From the NCBI GenBank assembly GCA_965602675.1, contig CBFCZO010000038.1:1-27396 (forward strand): 27,396 nt of DNA. The letters run 5' to 3'. The translations under genes and the position numbers were made by a program. How positions within the stretch are numbered: position 1 is the stretch's first letter; each line of letters starts with the position of its first letter. The notes below the pieces were generated by a model. The model was not told the DNA's origin, did not search any database, and saw nothing but the letters and a program-made list of their open reading frames with translations. This stretch comes from DATKUA01 sp965602675. Lineage in GTDB: Bacteria; Acidobacteriota; DATKUA01. Of this stretch, positions 15,951 through 26,533 are shown one piece after another.

Positions 15951-17309
15951 ATGTTCAAGAGAATTCTCGTAGCCAACCGCGGCGAAATAGCCCTGAGGAT
16001 TATCCGCGCCTGCCGGGAACTCGGCATGGAGACCGTTGCGGCCTTCTCGGAAGCTGATTCCGATTCCCCGCATCTGCAGGAAGCGGATTTCAAGGCCTGT
16101 ATCGGTCCCCCGCGCAGCTCAGAGAGCTACCTCAACATGGAGGCGATCATCCAGGCCGCCGAGCAACACGATTGCTGCGCCATCCACCCCGGCTACGGCT
16201 TCCTGGCGGAGAACGCTTTGTTCGCGGAGCTTTGCGAGGGCGCCAAGATGACCTTCATCGGCCCGACTCCGGCTGCCATCCGAGCGATGGGCGACAAGGC
16301 GACAGCCCGCGAAACGATGCGCTCCGTCGGCCTACCCGTTATCCCCGGCTCACACGGAACATTGAGGGGAGCCGCAGAAGGCCTCAGGCTGGCGCGCAAG
16401 ATCGGATTTCCGGTATTGCTAAAAGCCACCGCGGGAGGAGGCGGACGCGGCATGCGCCGTGTGGACAAGGACTCCGACTTCGAGAGCCGATACAATGAGG
16501 CCGCGATGGAGGCCGAAAAAGCGTTTGGCAATCCAAGACTCTACATGGAGAAGTACATAGTCGACGGCAGACACATAGAGTTCCAGGTGATGGCTGATGT
16601 CTTCGGCAAAGCGGTACATTTGGGTGAGCGTGAATGTTCCGCCCAGCGCCGGCACCAGAAGCTGCTCGAGGAGTCGCCTTCGCCTGTTCTGGAGAATAAA
16701 ACACGGGCCGAGCTGGGAGAGGTCATCCGCCGGGCGATATCCAGGATCGGTTATCGCAATGCCGGTACTATCGAGTTCTTCCGCGACACTGAAGGGCAGC
16801 TCTTTTTCATGGAAATGAACGCCCGACTGCAAGTAGAGCATCCCGTGACGGAGATGGTTGCGGGGCGGGACCTCGTCGCCGAGCAGATCAGGATAGCAGC
16901 AAACGAGCCGCTTTCATTCAGCCAGCGGGATGTCGAATTATCGGGCCACGCGATCGAGTGCCGGATCAATGCTGAGGACCCCTTTGACAATTTCAAGCCC
17001 AATCCGGGCCTGGTTGAGGAGTTCCAACCACCGGAGAATATCGACGGCGTAAAGGTCCGGGTCGACACACACGTCCGCCCCGGCTACCGCATTCCCGTTT
17101 ATTACGATTCGCTGATCGCCAAGCTGATTGTCTGGGGGCAGGATCGCGATTCGGCACGCGAAGGTATGATCAAAGCTCTGGAACAATTCGAGGTGGGCGG
17201 CGTCAAGACCACCATCCCGGTACATCTGCAGATTCTGCGGGACAAGAATTTTTCAGCTGGCGATTACGATACGGGCTTCATCGAACGGCTCCTCGCCAAA
17301 GGCGAGTAG
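15951..17309 (+). CDS. Biotin carboxylase subunit of acyl-CoA carboxylase
   Basis: This 452-residue protein is full length for the stand-alone AccC type. It begins with KRILVANRGEIALRI, has the ATP-grasp glycine loop KATAGGGGRGM, the ERECSAQRRHQKL segment and the catalytic EMNARLQVEHPVTE region, and ends with the BC C-terminal domain (GHAIECRINAEDP). It carboxylates biotin on the carrier protein using ATP and bicarbonate. Because the carrier and carboxyltransferase are separate downstream genes, this is a three-polypeptide carboxylase, unlike the fused alpha subunits of mammalian propionyl- or methylcrotonyl-CoA carboxylase. It starts 12 bases after the hydratase. Confidence 0.95.
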   Translation: MFKRILVANRGEIALRIIRACRELGMETVAAFSEADSDSPHLQEADFKACIGPPRSSESYLNMEAIIQAAEQHDCCAIHPGYGFLAENALFAELCEGAKMTFIGPTPAAIRAMGDKATARETMRSVGLPVIPGSHGTLRGAAEGLRLARKIGFPVLLKATAGGGGRGMRRVDKDSDFESRYNEAAMEAEKAFGNPRLYMEKYIVDGRHIEFQVMADVFGKAVHLGERECSAQRRHQKLLEESPSPVLENKTRAELGEVIRRAISRIGYRNAGTIEFFRDTEGQLFFMEMNARLQVEHPVTEMVAGRDLVAEQIRIAANEPLSFSQRDVELSGHAIECRINAEDPFDNFKPNPGLVEEFQPPENIDGVKVRVDTHVRPGYRIPVYYDSLIAKLIVWGQDRDSAREGMIKALEQFEVGGVKTTIPVHLQILRDKNFSAGDYDTGFIERLLAKGE

Positions 17310-17318
17310 GGAAGGCCA

Positions 17319-19055
<1,737 letters not shown>

Positions 19056-19067
19056 AGCGGGGTAACA

Positions 19068-19673
19068 ATGGCGGAAAAGACGCTGATAGCGAAGCTGTTG
19101 GAGGACGGAGATATCCCGGGTACTCTGATCATCGCCTCTCCGGTTGTGGGATATGCCGACGGAGCCCCGAAGAAAGGACAATTCCTCAATCCGTTCGACC
19201 GGGTCATTGAACTGAAAATTCTGAATCAGCGATACGTCCTTCGCCTGCCGAGGGAAACACACGGTAGGATCACTGAGGTCTTCATTCCCAACAGCTTTAC
19301 GCCGGTTGCATACGGCACGCCAATCGCCCGCATGGATCCCCGGGCTCTGACCGAAGTAGCTGCGAGCGGCGCTGTCGATGCCGCGGTCGAGGGAGAAGCC
19401 GCCGGCGGGGAGAGCGGATTGATATCCATTACGGCACCTTCGGAGGGCATTTTCTATCGCAAGCCGTCACCCGACTCGCCACCCTTCGTCGAAGAAGGTT
19501 CTGACGTCTCCTCAGGAAGCGTGCTCGGCCTTGTGGAAGTAATGAAGTGCTTCAATCAAATCACCTATGGCGGTATCGGCCTGCCGGAGAGGGGTTCGGT
19601 GGTAAAAATCCCGGTGGAAGACACTTCAGAAGTGAGCTTCGGACAGACACTCTTCCTGATCAAGCCGATCTGA
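19068..19673 (+). CDS. Biotin carboxyl carrier protein with a degenerate second biotinyl-like domain
   Basis: This encodes 201 residues. The C-terminal half (about 120-201) is a biotinyl domain: ITAPSEGIFYRKPSPDSPPF, then GLVEVMKCFNQI with biotin-accepting Lys160, then VKIPVEDTSEVSFGQTLFLI. The motif is VMKC; the usual form is AMKM. The N-terminal half (about 20-95) repeats the fold: ASPVVGY, a middle strand where Met-Lys would lie that reads KILNQRYVLRL, then HGRITEVFIPNSFTPVAYGTPIARM. It therefore looks like a tandem copy that has lost its lysine and may serve docking. An Ala/Gly/Glu-rich linker (about 98-115) joins the halves. It carries carboxybiotin between the two enzymes encoded just upstream and starts 12 bases after the carboxyltransferase. 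Confidence 0.88.
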   Translation: MAEKTLIAKLLEDGDIPGTLIIASPVVGYADGAPKKGQFLNPFDRVIELKILNQRYVLRLPRETHGRITEVFIPNSFTPVAYGTPIARMDPRALTEVAASGAVDAAVEGEAAGGESGLISITAPSEGIFYRKPSPDSPPFVEEGSDVSSGSVLGLVEVMKCFNQITYGGIGLPERGSVVKIPVEDTSEVSFGQTLFLIKPI

Positions 19674-19707
19674 TGGGAAGAAAAATCAGATCGTGCCGAA
19701 TCGTAAC

Positions 19708-19736
19708 TTGATAGTAGGCCGAACTGGAGATACACT
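19708..19736 (+). promoter_or_regulatory. Possible sigma-70-type promoter for thioredoxin
   Basis: TTGATA at 19708-19713 and TACACT at 19731-19736 have a 17-base spacer, close to consensus. Transcription would start near 19743, about 45 bases before the thioredoxin ATG, which is preceded by AGGAGAG. It marks a new unit after the carboxylase operon. Confidence 0.55.
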
Positions 19737-19787
19737 AAAAATGACTCTCAGATTACTTGAAATCAAGAATAAACTGAGAGGAGAGAG

Positions 19788-20105
19788 ATGATAAAGGAAT
19801 TAGACGACAGCACCTTCAGCGAGGAAGTACTCAAGTCGACCACGCCTTATCTGGTGGATTTCTGGGCCCCTTGGTGCGCCCCCTGCACAATGATTGCCGC
19901 AACCGTTGAGGCCGTAGCGGAGAAGTACGGCGAGCGCCTGAAGGTCGGCAAAATAAACGTAGACAACAATCCCGATTCGGTCGAGCGCTACGAGATTATG
20001 GGTGTGCCAACCCTGCTGCTGTTCGTCGGAGGCAAGATCGCTGAGAAATTCGTCGGAGTGGTTCATCGCGCCGAGATCGAGAGAACGATCGAATTCCACC
20101 TCTAG
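19788..20105 (+). CDS. Thioredoxin
   Basis: This 105-residue protein has the standard length and fold of thioredoxin: FWAPWCAPC (redox-active dithiol, about residues 23-31), the INVDNNPDSVERYEIMGVPTLLLF segment with the cis-proline loop (GVPT), and the C-terminal VGVVHRAEIE helix. The active site is CAPC; the common form is CGPC. That variant occurs in thioredoxins and may tune the redox potential. It has its own probable promoter and a strong ribosome site (AGGAGAG), and precedes lipoamide dehydrogenase by 201 bases. It supplies general disulfide reduction in the cytoplasm; a specific link to the neighbouring complex is not shown. Confidence 0.93.
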   Translation: MIKELDDSTFSEEVLKSTTPYLVDFWAPWCAPCTMIAATVEAVAEKYGERLKVGKINVDNNPDSVERYEIMGVPTLLLFVGGKIAEKFVGVVHRAEIERTIEFHL

Positions 20106-20306
20106 GCTTCAACGGCTGTTTCCCTACCAGTAGTCTGTCTGATGTCCCCTGCAGCAAATTGTAGGAGGGCGTGTGTCTACCGGCTTCTCGGGAACATCAT
20201 AAGCCGAACGGGTTTATTGCGTTTTTTCGGTGAAAATGAAGCGGTCGTGTTTTATCATGAGAGACAACACTAAACAGAATTTTAGACGCACGGGGTAGGT
20301 AATTTT
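20106..20306. other. Intergenic region, no gene seen
   Basis: The 201 bases between thioredoxin and lipoamide dehydrogenase hold stop codons in all frames and no gene. CCGAA at 20202-20206 and TTCGG at 20226-20230 could pair across a long T-rich loop. A TATCAT at 20253-20258 could be a -10 box, but the -35 position (GTGAAA) is poor. A promoter for the dehydrogenase genes is expected here but is not clearly visible. Confidence 0.3.
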
Positions 20307-21710
20307 ATGGCTACGGAGAGTTTCGATCTGATAGTTCTGGGAGCCGGGCCGGGCGGTTATGTCGCAGCAATCCGGGCTTCTCAGTTGGGTAAAAAAACTG
20401 CGATTGTCGAGAAGGAAAACCTGGGAGGGGTCTGCCTCAACTGGGGTTGCATCCCAAGCAAAGCGCTCCTGAGAAACGCCGAGCTGGTCAACACGATAAA
20501 TCATGAGGCCAGGAGCCTAGGTTTTAGCTTCGAGAAATTCGAGGCCGACTATGCCGCCGCTTTCAAGCGCAGCCGCGTTGCGGCTCTGAAGAATTCCAAG
20601 GGCGTCGAATTCCTGATGAAGAAGAACAGCATCAAGGTCTTCATGGGAGAAGGTCGCTTCACAAAATCGGGCGAGATCGCGGTGTTCGACGCCGACGGCA
20701 AGGAAAGCGCCAAGCTGAAAGCGAAGAACACGATCATCGCCACAGGTGGGAGGGCCAGACCTCTGCCGGGCGTCGAGTTCGACGGCAACAAGATTATGCA
20801 GTATCGCGACTCGATCATGCTCGAAAAACTGCCCAAGAGCATCATCATCGTCGGCGCGGGCGCTATCGGAGTGGAATTCGGCTACGTGATGAATGCCTAT
20901 GGTACCGAAGTCACAATTGTCGAGATGCTGCCGCGCGCTCTGCCGCTTGTCGACGCCGAGCTCTCCGACGTGCTGTCGAAGTCGTTCAAGAAACGCAAGA
21001 TCGAGATCCTGACGTCTACCGCGGTGAAGAAGGTTGAGAAGACCAAGAAGGGCGTCAAAGTAACCGTGGAAAAGGACGGCAAGGAATCGACACTCGAGGC
21101 GGAGAAAGCTCTTGTGAGCATCGGTTTTATGCCCAACAGCGATAAGATCGGCCTGGAAGAGATAGGCATCGAGATGGAGAAGGGCTGGATCAAGGTCGAT
21201 GAGAATTTCAAGACCTCACGCAACGGCGTCTATGCGATCGGCGACGTAATAGGGGAGCCGTTGCTGGCTCACGCGGCATCGGCTGAGGCGCTTGAGTGCG
21301 TCGAGAGAATCGCAGGCGAAAAGACCTACGGTTACGACAAGCTGCGCGTGCCCAACGCTATCTATTGTCAGCCCCAGATCGCCAGCGTCGGCCTGACCGA
21401 AGAGCAGGCTAAAGAAAAAGGTTACGACATAAAGGTCGGCAAGTTCCCGTTCAGCGCCAACGGCAAGGCGCGGGCGATGGGCGATACCGACGGCTTGGTA
21501 AAACTGGTCGTCGATAAGAAATACGGAGAGATCTTGGGCGCCCACATCGCGGGACATGATGCCACGGAGCAAATCATCGAGTTGACACTGGCGATGAATC
21601 TCGAGGCAACGCCGCTCGAGCTGCACAAGACGATCCATCCGCACCCGACTCTCTCAGAAGCGGTTGCCGAAGCGGCGGCGGATGCGCTCGGGCACGCAAT
21701 ACACATCTGA
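20307..21710 (+). CDS. lpdA: Dihydrolipoamide dehydrogenase (E3)
   Basis: This 467-residue FAD disulfide oxidoreductase reoxidises dihydrolipoyl groups on E2 with NAD+. The FAD Rossmann motif VLGAGPGGYVAAI (from residue 10) and the redox pair Cys43-x4-Cys48 in GGVCLNWGCIPSK are intact. The NAD-binding GAGAIGVEFG motif and the YAIGDVIGEPLLAHAA FAD segment follow, and the dimer-interface active site has His446 and Glu451 in HPHPTLSE. It lies upstream of E1 alpha, E1 beta and E2, so it probably serves that complex; the same E3 could also serve a glycine cleavage system elsewhere. GGGTAGGT precedes the ATG. Confidence 0.96.
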   Translation: MATESFDLIVLGAGPGGYVAAIRASQLGKKTAIVEKENLGGVCLNWGCIPSKALLRNAELVNTINHEARSLGFSFEKFEADYAAAFKRSRVAALKNSKGVEFLMKKNSIKVFMGEGRFTKSGEIAVFDADGKESAKLKAKNTIIATGGRARPLPGVEFDGNKIMQYRDSIMLEKLPKSIIIVGAGAIGVEFGYVMNAYGTEVTIVEMLPRALPLVDAELSDVLSKSFKKRKIEILTSTAVKKVEKTKKGVKVTVEKDGKESTLEAEKALVSIGFMPNSDKIGLEEIGIEMEKGWIKVDENFKTSRNGVYAIGDVIGEPLLAHAASAEALECVERIAGEKTYGYDKLRVPNAIYCQPQIASVGLTEEQAKEKGYDIKVGKFPFSANGKARAMGDTDGLVKLVVDKKYGEILGAHIAGHDATEQIIELTLAMNLEATPLELHKTIHPHPTLSEAVAEAAADALGHAIHI

Positions 21711-21741
21711 GTTAGACCCTCACATCTTCGACGGAGCAACG

Positions 21742-22821
21742 ATGGCAAGAAAGAAAGAGGCGGGAAAAACAACGAAGAAAGCCACTTCCACGGCGGGCAG
21801 GACTCCCAAGCTAAAGTATCCCTTGAAGAAAAAGGATTTCGAGCAGCTCTACCGTTTCATGGTGACCACCAGGTTTTACGAGGACAAGCTGCCGATCCTA
21901 TATCGCCAGGGAAAACTCTTCGGCGGCGTTTACCGAGGCACGGGTAACGAGGCGGTCGCCGTCGGCAGTGCATATGCCCTAAAGCCGCAGGATATCATTT
22001 CCCCTCTACACCGGGATGCGGGAGCACATCTGGTGCGCGGTCAGACGCTGAGGCGCATGTACTGCAACTTCATGGGCCGCGCCTGCGGGCCGACGAGGGG
22101 CCGCGACGGCAACGTCCACCACGGCGACATGAGCATCAACATCATCGGAATGATCAGCCACCTCGGCACCAGCACGCCCCTTGCTGTGGGCGCGGCGCTG
22201 GGTATGCGCATGCAGGGCCACAAGATTGTGACGATGACCTACATCGGTGATGGAGGCTCGTCGATCGGCGATTTCCATGAAGGTCTCAACTTCGCAGCGG
22301 TGCGCAAGGCTCCTTTTGTTTTGATCATCGAGAACAACCAATTCGCCTATTCGACTCCCAACAGGCTGCAGTTTGCCTGCGAGAGCCTGGCCGACCGTGC
22401 CATAGGCTACGGCATGCGCGGGATGAAGATCTTCGGTAACGATGTGATCGAGGTCTACCAGGCTTGCAAGGAGGCCGTGGAGTGGGCGCGAGCCGGCAAT
22501 GGCCCGGTGCTTATCGAGGCGGAGACGATGCGCATGCGCGGCCACTCCGAGCACGATCCGCACGAATATGTTCCGAAGGAGCTACTGGAGGAGTGGGGTA
22601 AGAAAGACCCGATCGCGGTAAATCGCAATTACCTGACGAAGCACAAGATATTCTCAGCGAAGCAGCTAGAGAAGATCGACGACGAGGTTCGCAGGGAAGT
22701 GGAAGAAGCGGCCGAATGGGCCGAGGCTCAACCCTTCCCGGAGCCTGGGAGCGTCGAGGAGGGCGTTTACTACGAAGGCGAGATCCCGGACGACAGGAGG
22801 TTGTCATGGCTGAGCAGGTGA
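21742..22821 (+). CDS. 2-oxoacid dehydrogenase E1 alpha subunit
   Basis: This encodes 359 residues. A basic Lys/Thr-rich N-terminal tail (about 25 residues) precedes the thiamine-diphosphate fold. YIGDGGSSIGDFHEGLNFAA with ENNQFAYS about 25 residues on is the ThDP/Mg2+ motif (GDG to NN). TMRMRGHSEHDPHEY is the phosphorylation-loop region of E1 alpha. It decarboxylates a 2-oxoacid with E1 beta and reductively acylates E2. Sequence does not settle whether the substrate is pyruvate or a branched-chain 2-oxoacid; the neighbouring acyl-CoA genes favour branched-chain. ATG 21742 is preceded by GGAG at 21733-21736; upstream in-frame codons overlap the E3 gene. Confidence 0.92.
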   Translation: MARKKEAGKTTKKATSTAGRTPKLKYPLKKKDFEQLYRFMVTTRFYEDKLPILYRQGKLFGGVYRGTGNEAVAVGSAYALKPQDIISPLHRDAGAHLVRGQTLRRMYCNFMGRACGPTRGRDGNVHHGDMSINIIGMISHLGTSTPLAVGAALGMRMQGHKIVTMTYIGDGGSSIGDFHEGLNFAAVRKAPFVLIIENNQFAYSTPNRLQFACESLADRAIGYGMRGMKIFGNDVIEVYQACKEAVEWARAGNGPVLIEAETMRMRGHSEHDPHEYVPKELLEEWGKKDPIAVNRNYLTKHKIFSAKQLEKIDDEVRREVEEAAEWAEAQPFPEPGSVEEGVYYEGEIPDDRRLSWLSR

Positions 22822-23783
22822 CGTACATCGAGGCGATCAGCCAGGCCCTCCGCGAGGAGATGAGACGCGATGAGCGCGTTTTCATCCTCGGTGAAGACGT
22901 CGGAATCTACGGCGGAGCCTTCAAGGTGACCAAGGGTTTCCTCGACGAGTTCGGCGATGAGCGGATCATGGACACCCCCCTGGCCGAGAGCGCGATCGTC
23001 GGCGTCGGTATCGGCGCGGCACTGGTCGGGATGAAGCCGGTCGTCGAGATGCAGTTCATCGATTTCATCTCCAGCGGCTTCAACCAGGTGGTGAACGTCG
23101 CCGCGAAGTATCACTATCGCATGGGCACTCCCGTGCCGATGGTCATCCGCGGCCCCAGCGGCGCAGGAGTCAGCGGCGGGCCCTACCACAGCCAGAGCCC
23201 GGAGGCATGGTTCTGCCACACGCCTGGGCTAAAGGTGGTTGTGCCGGCGACGGCATACGACGCCAAGGGCTTGTTAAAGGCAGCGATTCGTGATCCCAAC
23301 CCGGTGGTCTATTTTGAGCACAAGTATCTCTACCGGCGGATCAAGGAGGAACTGCCTGAAGAGGATTTCATCACACCGATCGGCGAAGCCAAGATTCGCA
23401 GGGAAGGGCTGGACGTATCGATCATCACCTACGGGGCGATGGTGTGGGAATCGCTGGCAGCGGCGGACATGCTGGCGGAAGATGGTATTGATGTTGAGGT
23501 GCTTGATCTGAGATCGCTGCTGCCATACGACAAAGAGGCGATCCTCGCCAGCGCCCGGAAAACAGGTAAGGTATTGGTGGTTACCGAACCGAATCTCAGC
23601 TACGGACCAGGCGCGGAGTATGCGGCTTTCATCAGCGAGGAGGCGTTCGAACACCTCGACGGACCGGTGAGGCGGGTAGGTGCGCTGGATACGCCGGTGC
23701 CCTACAGCACTTCGCTCGAGAAGGAGTACCTACCGGGGAGGGATAAAATCGCCGCCGCTGTAAAGGAACTGGCCGGTTATTAA
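22806..23783 (+). CDS. 2-oxoacid dehydrogenase E1 beta subunit
   Basis: This 325-residue protein has the E1 beta transketolase-like layout: VTYIEAISQALREEM, VFILGEDVGIYGGAFKVTKG with the ThDP-contacting glutamate, and TPLAESAIVGVGIGAAL in the pyrimidine-binding half. The C-terminal half has VEVLDLRSLLPYDKEAI and VVTEPN. The start ATG at 22806 has AGGAGG at 22796-22801 and overlaps the end of E1 alpha by 16 bases, so the two subunits are translationally coupled, in keeping with a 1:1 heterotetramer. Upstream in-frame codons are an overlap artefact. Confidence 0.95.
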   Translation: MAEQVTYIEAISQALREEMRRDERVFILGEDVGIYGGAFKVTKGFLDEFGDERIMDTPLAESAIVGVGIGAALVGMKPVVEMQFIDFISSGFNQVVNVAAKYHYRMGTPVPMVIRGPSGAGVSGGPYHSQSPEAWFCHTPGLKVVVPATAYDAKGLLKAAIRDPNPVVYFEHKYLYRRIKEELPEEDFITPIGEAKIRREGLDVSIITYGAMVWESLAAADMLAEDGIDVEVLDLRSLLPYDKEAILASARKTGKVLVVTEPNLSYGPGAEYAAFISEEAFEHLDGPVRRVGALDTPVPYSTSLEKEYLPGRDKIAAAVKELAGY

Positions 23784-23857
23784 CTTCGTGTCGACAATGC
23801 TTGGGTGATACATTAAACGGGGTTATAGGATCACCGTTAAGCAGAAGGGTTGGAATA

Positions 23858-25138
23858 ATGGCTCAGACAAAGGTCATCATGCCCCAGATGGGCGAGAGCG
23901 TTGCGGAGGGGACTGTCGCCAAGTGGCTCAAACAGCCGGGCGACAAGATCAACAAGGACGAGAACATTCTCGAAATCAGCACCGACAAGATCGATGTGGA
24001 GGTCCCGTCCCCGGCAGCAGGTTATCTGATCCAGATCCTGATAGAGGAAGGGCAGACAGTAGATGTGGGGACTTCTTTGGCAGTCATAGCCGACAGCATG
24101 GACGAGGCTGCTACTGCGAAGCCCGCCGCGCCGCCGAAGAAGGAAAAGAAGGTAGAGAAGGCCCCCGAGCCGGAACCCGAACCTGTCGAGGAAAAGCCCA
24201 AGGTTGAGAAGCCCGTCAAGGCCGCCGAACCGGGCGACAAGCGTAAGTTCTACACGCCAGTAGTTCTGCGGATGGCCGCGGAACAGAACATCGATCTCGA
24301 AGCGGTCGACGGAACCGGCATGGGCGGCCGCGTAACCAAGAAGGATGTCCAGAGATTTCTCGCAGAGCGCAAGACTCGTGCGGAAGCCGCCGCTACGCCT
24401 GCTGGTGAAAAGGCTGAGATGCCGGCGATGGTACTCGACGGCAGCGAAGAAATCATCACGATGAGCAACGTCCGCAAGCGCACCGCCGAGCACATGATCC
24501 GCTCCAAGCAGACATCGGCGCACGTCACCTCGATGCAGGAAGTAGACATGACGCCGATCGTGCGCTACCGCGAGGCGATCAAGGATGAGTTCCGCAAGCA
24601 GAACGGCTTCCCGCTGACTTACATGGCGATCATCACTAAGGAAGTCGTCGAGACGATCAAGGAATTCCCGCAGATCAACGCCTCGGTCGACGGCGACAAA
24701 ATCATCATCAAGCACTATATCAATATCGGCATGGCCGTCGCTTTGGCCGACGACACACTGATCGTGCCAGTGATCAAGAACGCCGACGACCTTAGTATCC
24801 GCGGCCTTGCACGAGCGATTTACGACCTGGCGCACAGGGCGCGCAACCGCAAGCTGACGATGGACGATATCGAGGGCACGACATTCACGATCACCAACCA
24901 CGGCCTCTTCGGCAGCGTCTTCGGCACGCCGATCATCAGTCAACCGCAGGTGGCCATCCTCGGTACCGGAGCGATCCGCAAGCGGCCATGGGTGGTCGGA
25001 GGCGACGCGCTCGCCATACGAGATATCATGTTCCTCAGCCTGACTTACGATCACCGCATCGTCGACGGCTCCTACGGCGGCCGCTTCAGTCAGCGCTTGA
25101 CGGAACGTCTCGAAAGCTGGGATCCTTCAAGAATGTAA
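23858..25138 (+). CDS. 2-oxoacid dehydrogenase E2 (dihydrolipoamide acyltransferase)
   Basis: This 426-residue protein has one N-terminal lipoyl domain (about 1-80) with lipoyl-lysine Lys44 in ISTDKIDVE, a Pro/Lys/Glu-rich linker (about 85-125), a peripheral-subunit-binding domain (about 128-165, TPVVLRMAAEQNIDL then GTGMGGRVTKKDV) and the catalytic domain to the C-terminus. His399 in TYDHRIVDG is the active-site histidine. It transfers the acyl group from lipoamide to CoA. The MPQMGESVAEGTV start and single lipoyl domain are shared by branched-chain and 2-oxoglutarate E2s as well as some pyruvate E2s. GAAGGG 8 bases before 23858 fixes the ATG. LipB encoded at 26534 would supply its octanoyl group. 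Confidence 0.94.
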   Translation: MAQTKVIMPQMGESVAEGTVAKWLKQPGDKINKDENILEISTDKIDVEVPSPAAGYLIQILIEEGQTVDVGTSLAVIADSMDEAATAKPAAPPKKEKKVEKAPEPEPEPVEEKPKVEKPVKAAEPGDKRKFYTPVVLRMAAEQNIDLEAVDGTGMGGRVTKKDVQRFLAERKTRAEAAATPAGEKAEMPAMVLDGSEEIITMSNVRKRTAEHMIRSKQTSAHVTSMQEVDMTPIVRYREAIKDEFRKQNGFPLTYMAIITKEVVETIKEFPQINASVDGDKIIIKHYINIGMAVALADDTLIVPVIKNADDLSIRGLARAIYDLAHRARNRKLTMDDIEGTTFTITNHGLFGSVFGTPIISQPQVAILGTGAIRKRPWVVGGDALAIRDIMFLSLTYDHRIVDGSYGGRFSQRLTERLESWDPSRM

Positions 25139-25173
25139 TTATTATCCAACGGAATTAATAAGGGAGAGGATAA

Positions 25174-26457
25174 ATGAGCAAGAATCGAGCGTATTTCCCA
25201 TCGCTTGTCGACCGTTTTCTTACCTATGTAAAAATCGATACTCAAGCGGACGAAAAGTCGGAAACCCGGCCGTCAACCACCAAGCAACACGATATGCTCG
25301 ACCTGCTGGTTAAGGAGTTGCAGGCGCTCGGCCTGGAGGAAGTTGAGAAAACCGATTACTCAGCCGTGATGGCCACTCTGCTGGCGAATCTGCCGCCTGA
25401 TTTTCCCGCGCCCGATAAAATCCCCACCGTCGGCTTCATCGCCCACGTTGATACATATGCAAGCACGCCGGGAGCGAACGTCAAGCCGACGATCGTCGAG
25501 AATTACCAGGGTCAGAAAATCGTTCTCAACGAGGAAAAGGAAATGGTGCTTGATCCCGAGGTCGACGAAGGCCTGAAGAACCTGATCGGCAACGACATCA
25601 TCCACACCGACGGCACGACTCTCCTCGGCGCCGACGACAAAGCCGGCGTAGCCGAGATCATGGATGCTGTCACGGAACTTGCCTGCAACCCGGATATCCA
25701 CCATGGCGAGATCAGGGTGGCGTTCACCGTAGACGAAGAAATCGGCCGAGGCGCCGATGAATTCGACCTAGAGCATTTCCGCGCGAAATACTCCTACACG
25801 ATGGACGGCAGCGTGCTGGGCGAGGTCGAGGACGAGACATTCTGCGCCGACAGCGCGACGGTCAAGATCACCGGCTACGACGTCCATCCCGGCTATGCCA
25901 AGGACAAGATGGTCAACGCCATCCGAGTTGCTTCGGAGATCGTAGGCAGTATGCAGACTGACAAGCTGCCCGAGACGACCGAGAACAAGCAGGGCTATCT
26001 GCACGCCATCGAGATCAAAGGAAATGTAGGCGAGGTGGAGATCACCTTCCTCGTGCGCGATTTCGAGGAATCCGGCCTCAAGACTCTCGAGGACATTCTA
26101 GAGGGGCTATGCAAGGATGCGGAGAAGAAATTCCCCGGCGTCAAAGTGGAGATGTCGATCAAGGAATACTACCGCAACATGAAGTACGAGCTCGACAAGC
26201 ACCCGATGGTTATGGAGGTCGCTCGCCGGGCGATGCGCGGCCTCGGCATCGAGCCTATTACCAGACCGATCCGTGGCGGCACCGACGGCAGCCGCCTGAC
26301 GCTTATGGGTATGCCGACACCGAACATTTTCGCCGGCGGCGAGAACTTCCACTCCGTCAAGGAATATGTCTCGATCCAGACAATGGACAAGGCCAGGGAC
26401 GTAATACTGGAGATCTCGAAGCTCTGGGCGAAAGCAGCAGCTGATGGGGAAATCTAA
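25174..26457 (+). CDS. pepT: Peptidase T-like metallo-tripeptidase (M20 family)
   Basis: This 427-residue zinc aminopeptidase removes N-terminal residues from tripeptides in the cytoplasm. M20 motifs are intact: His91-x-Asp93 (AHVDTYA), bridging Asp154 (GADDKAG), and catalytic/metal glutamates Glu188-Glu189 in TVDEEIGRG. HPGYAKDKMVNAI and the C-terminal RGGTDGSRLTLMGMPTPN mark peptidase T among M20 enzymes. The length matches the family (about 410). GGGAGAGG precedes the ATG, 35 bases after the E2 stop. Next to a 2-oxoacid dehydrogenase and branched acyl-CoA genes it suggests use of peptides as a carbon source. Confidence 0.92.
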   Translation: MSKNRAYFPSLVDRFLTYVKIDTQADEKSETRPSTTKQHDMLDLLVKELQALGLEEVEKTDYSAVMATLLANLPPDFPAPDKIPTVGFIAHVDTYASTPGANVKPTIVENYQGQKIVLNEEKEMVLDPEVDEGLKNLIGNDIIHTDGTTLLGADDKAGVAEIMDAVTELACNPDIHHGEIRVAFTVDEEIGRGADEFDLEHFRAKYSYTMDGSVLGEVEDETFCADSATVKITGYDVHPGYAKDKMVNAIRVASEIVGSMQTDKLPETTENKQGYLHAIEIKGNVGEVEITFLVRDFEESGLKTLEDILEGLCKDAEKKFPGVKVEMSIKEYYRNMKYELDKHPMVMEVARRAMRGLGIEPITRPIRGGTDGSRLTLMGMPTPNIFAGGENFHSVKEYVSIQTMDKARDVILEISKLWAKAAADGEI

Positions 26458-26472
26458 AGTAAAACTTCAACT

Positions 26473-26507
26473 GCCCGGTTGCTTGTCAGTCGCAGCCGGG
26501 CTGTTTT
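26473..26507 (+). terminator. Intrinsic terminator after pepT
   Basis: GCCCGGTTGC (26473-26482) and GCAGCCGGGC (26492-26501) form a 10-bp stem with one G-U pair and a 9-base loop, followed by TGTTTT. It starts 15 bases after the pepT stop, so most transcripts of the dehydrogenase/pepT unit probably end here, and lipB is expressed by read-through or from a weak promoter of its own. Confidence 0.75.
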
Positions 26508-26533
26508 ATGTCGGCAAGTAACGGAGAATCAAT

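Noticed and set aside
23801..23857. Upstream start of E2 and a TTGGGT-17-TATAGG promoter-like pair
   Set aside because: GAAGGG points to the ATG at 23858 and the lipoyl domain begins there; the promoter match is too weak to list.
23837..25054. 405-codon minus-strand frame opposite E2
   Set aside because: High-GC codon shadow of the E2 gene; Asp/Val/Arg/His-rich translation without domains.
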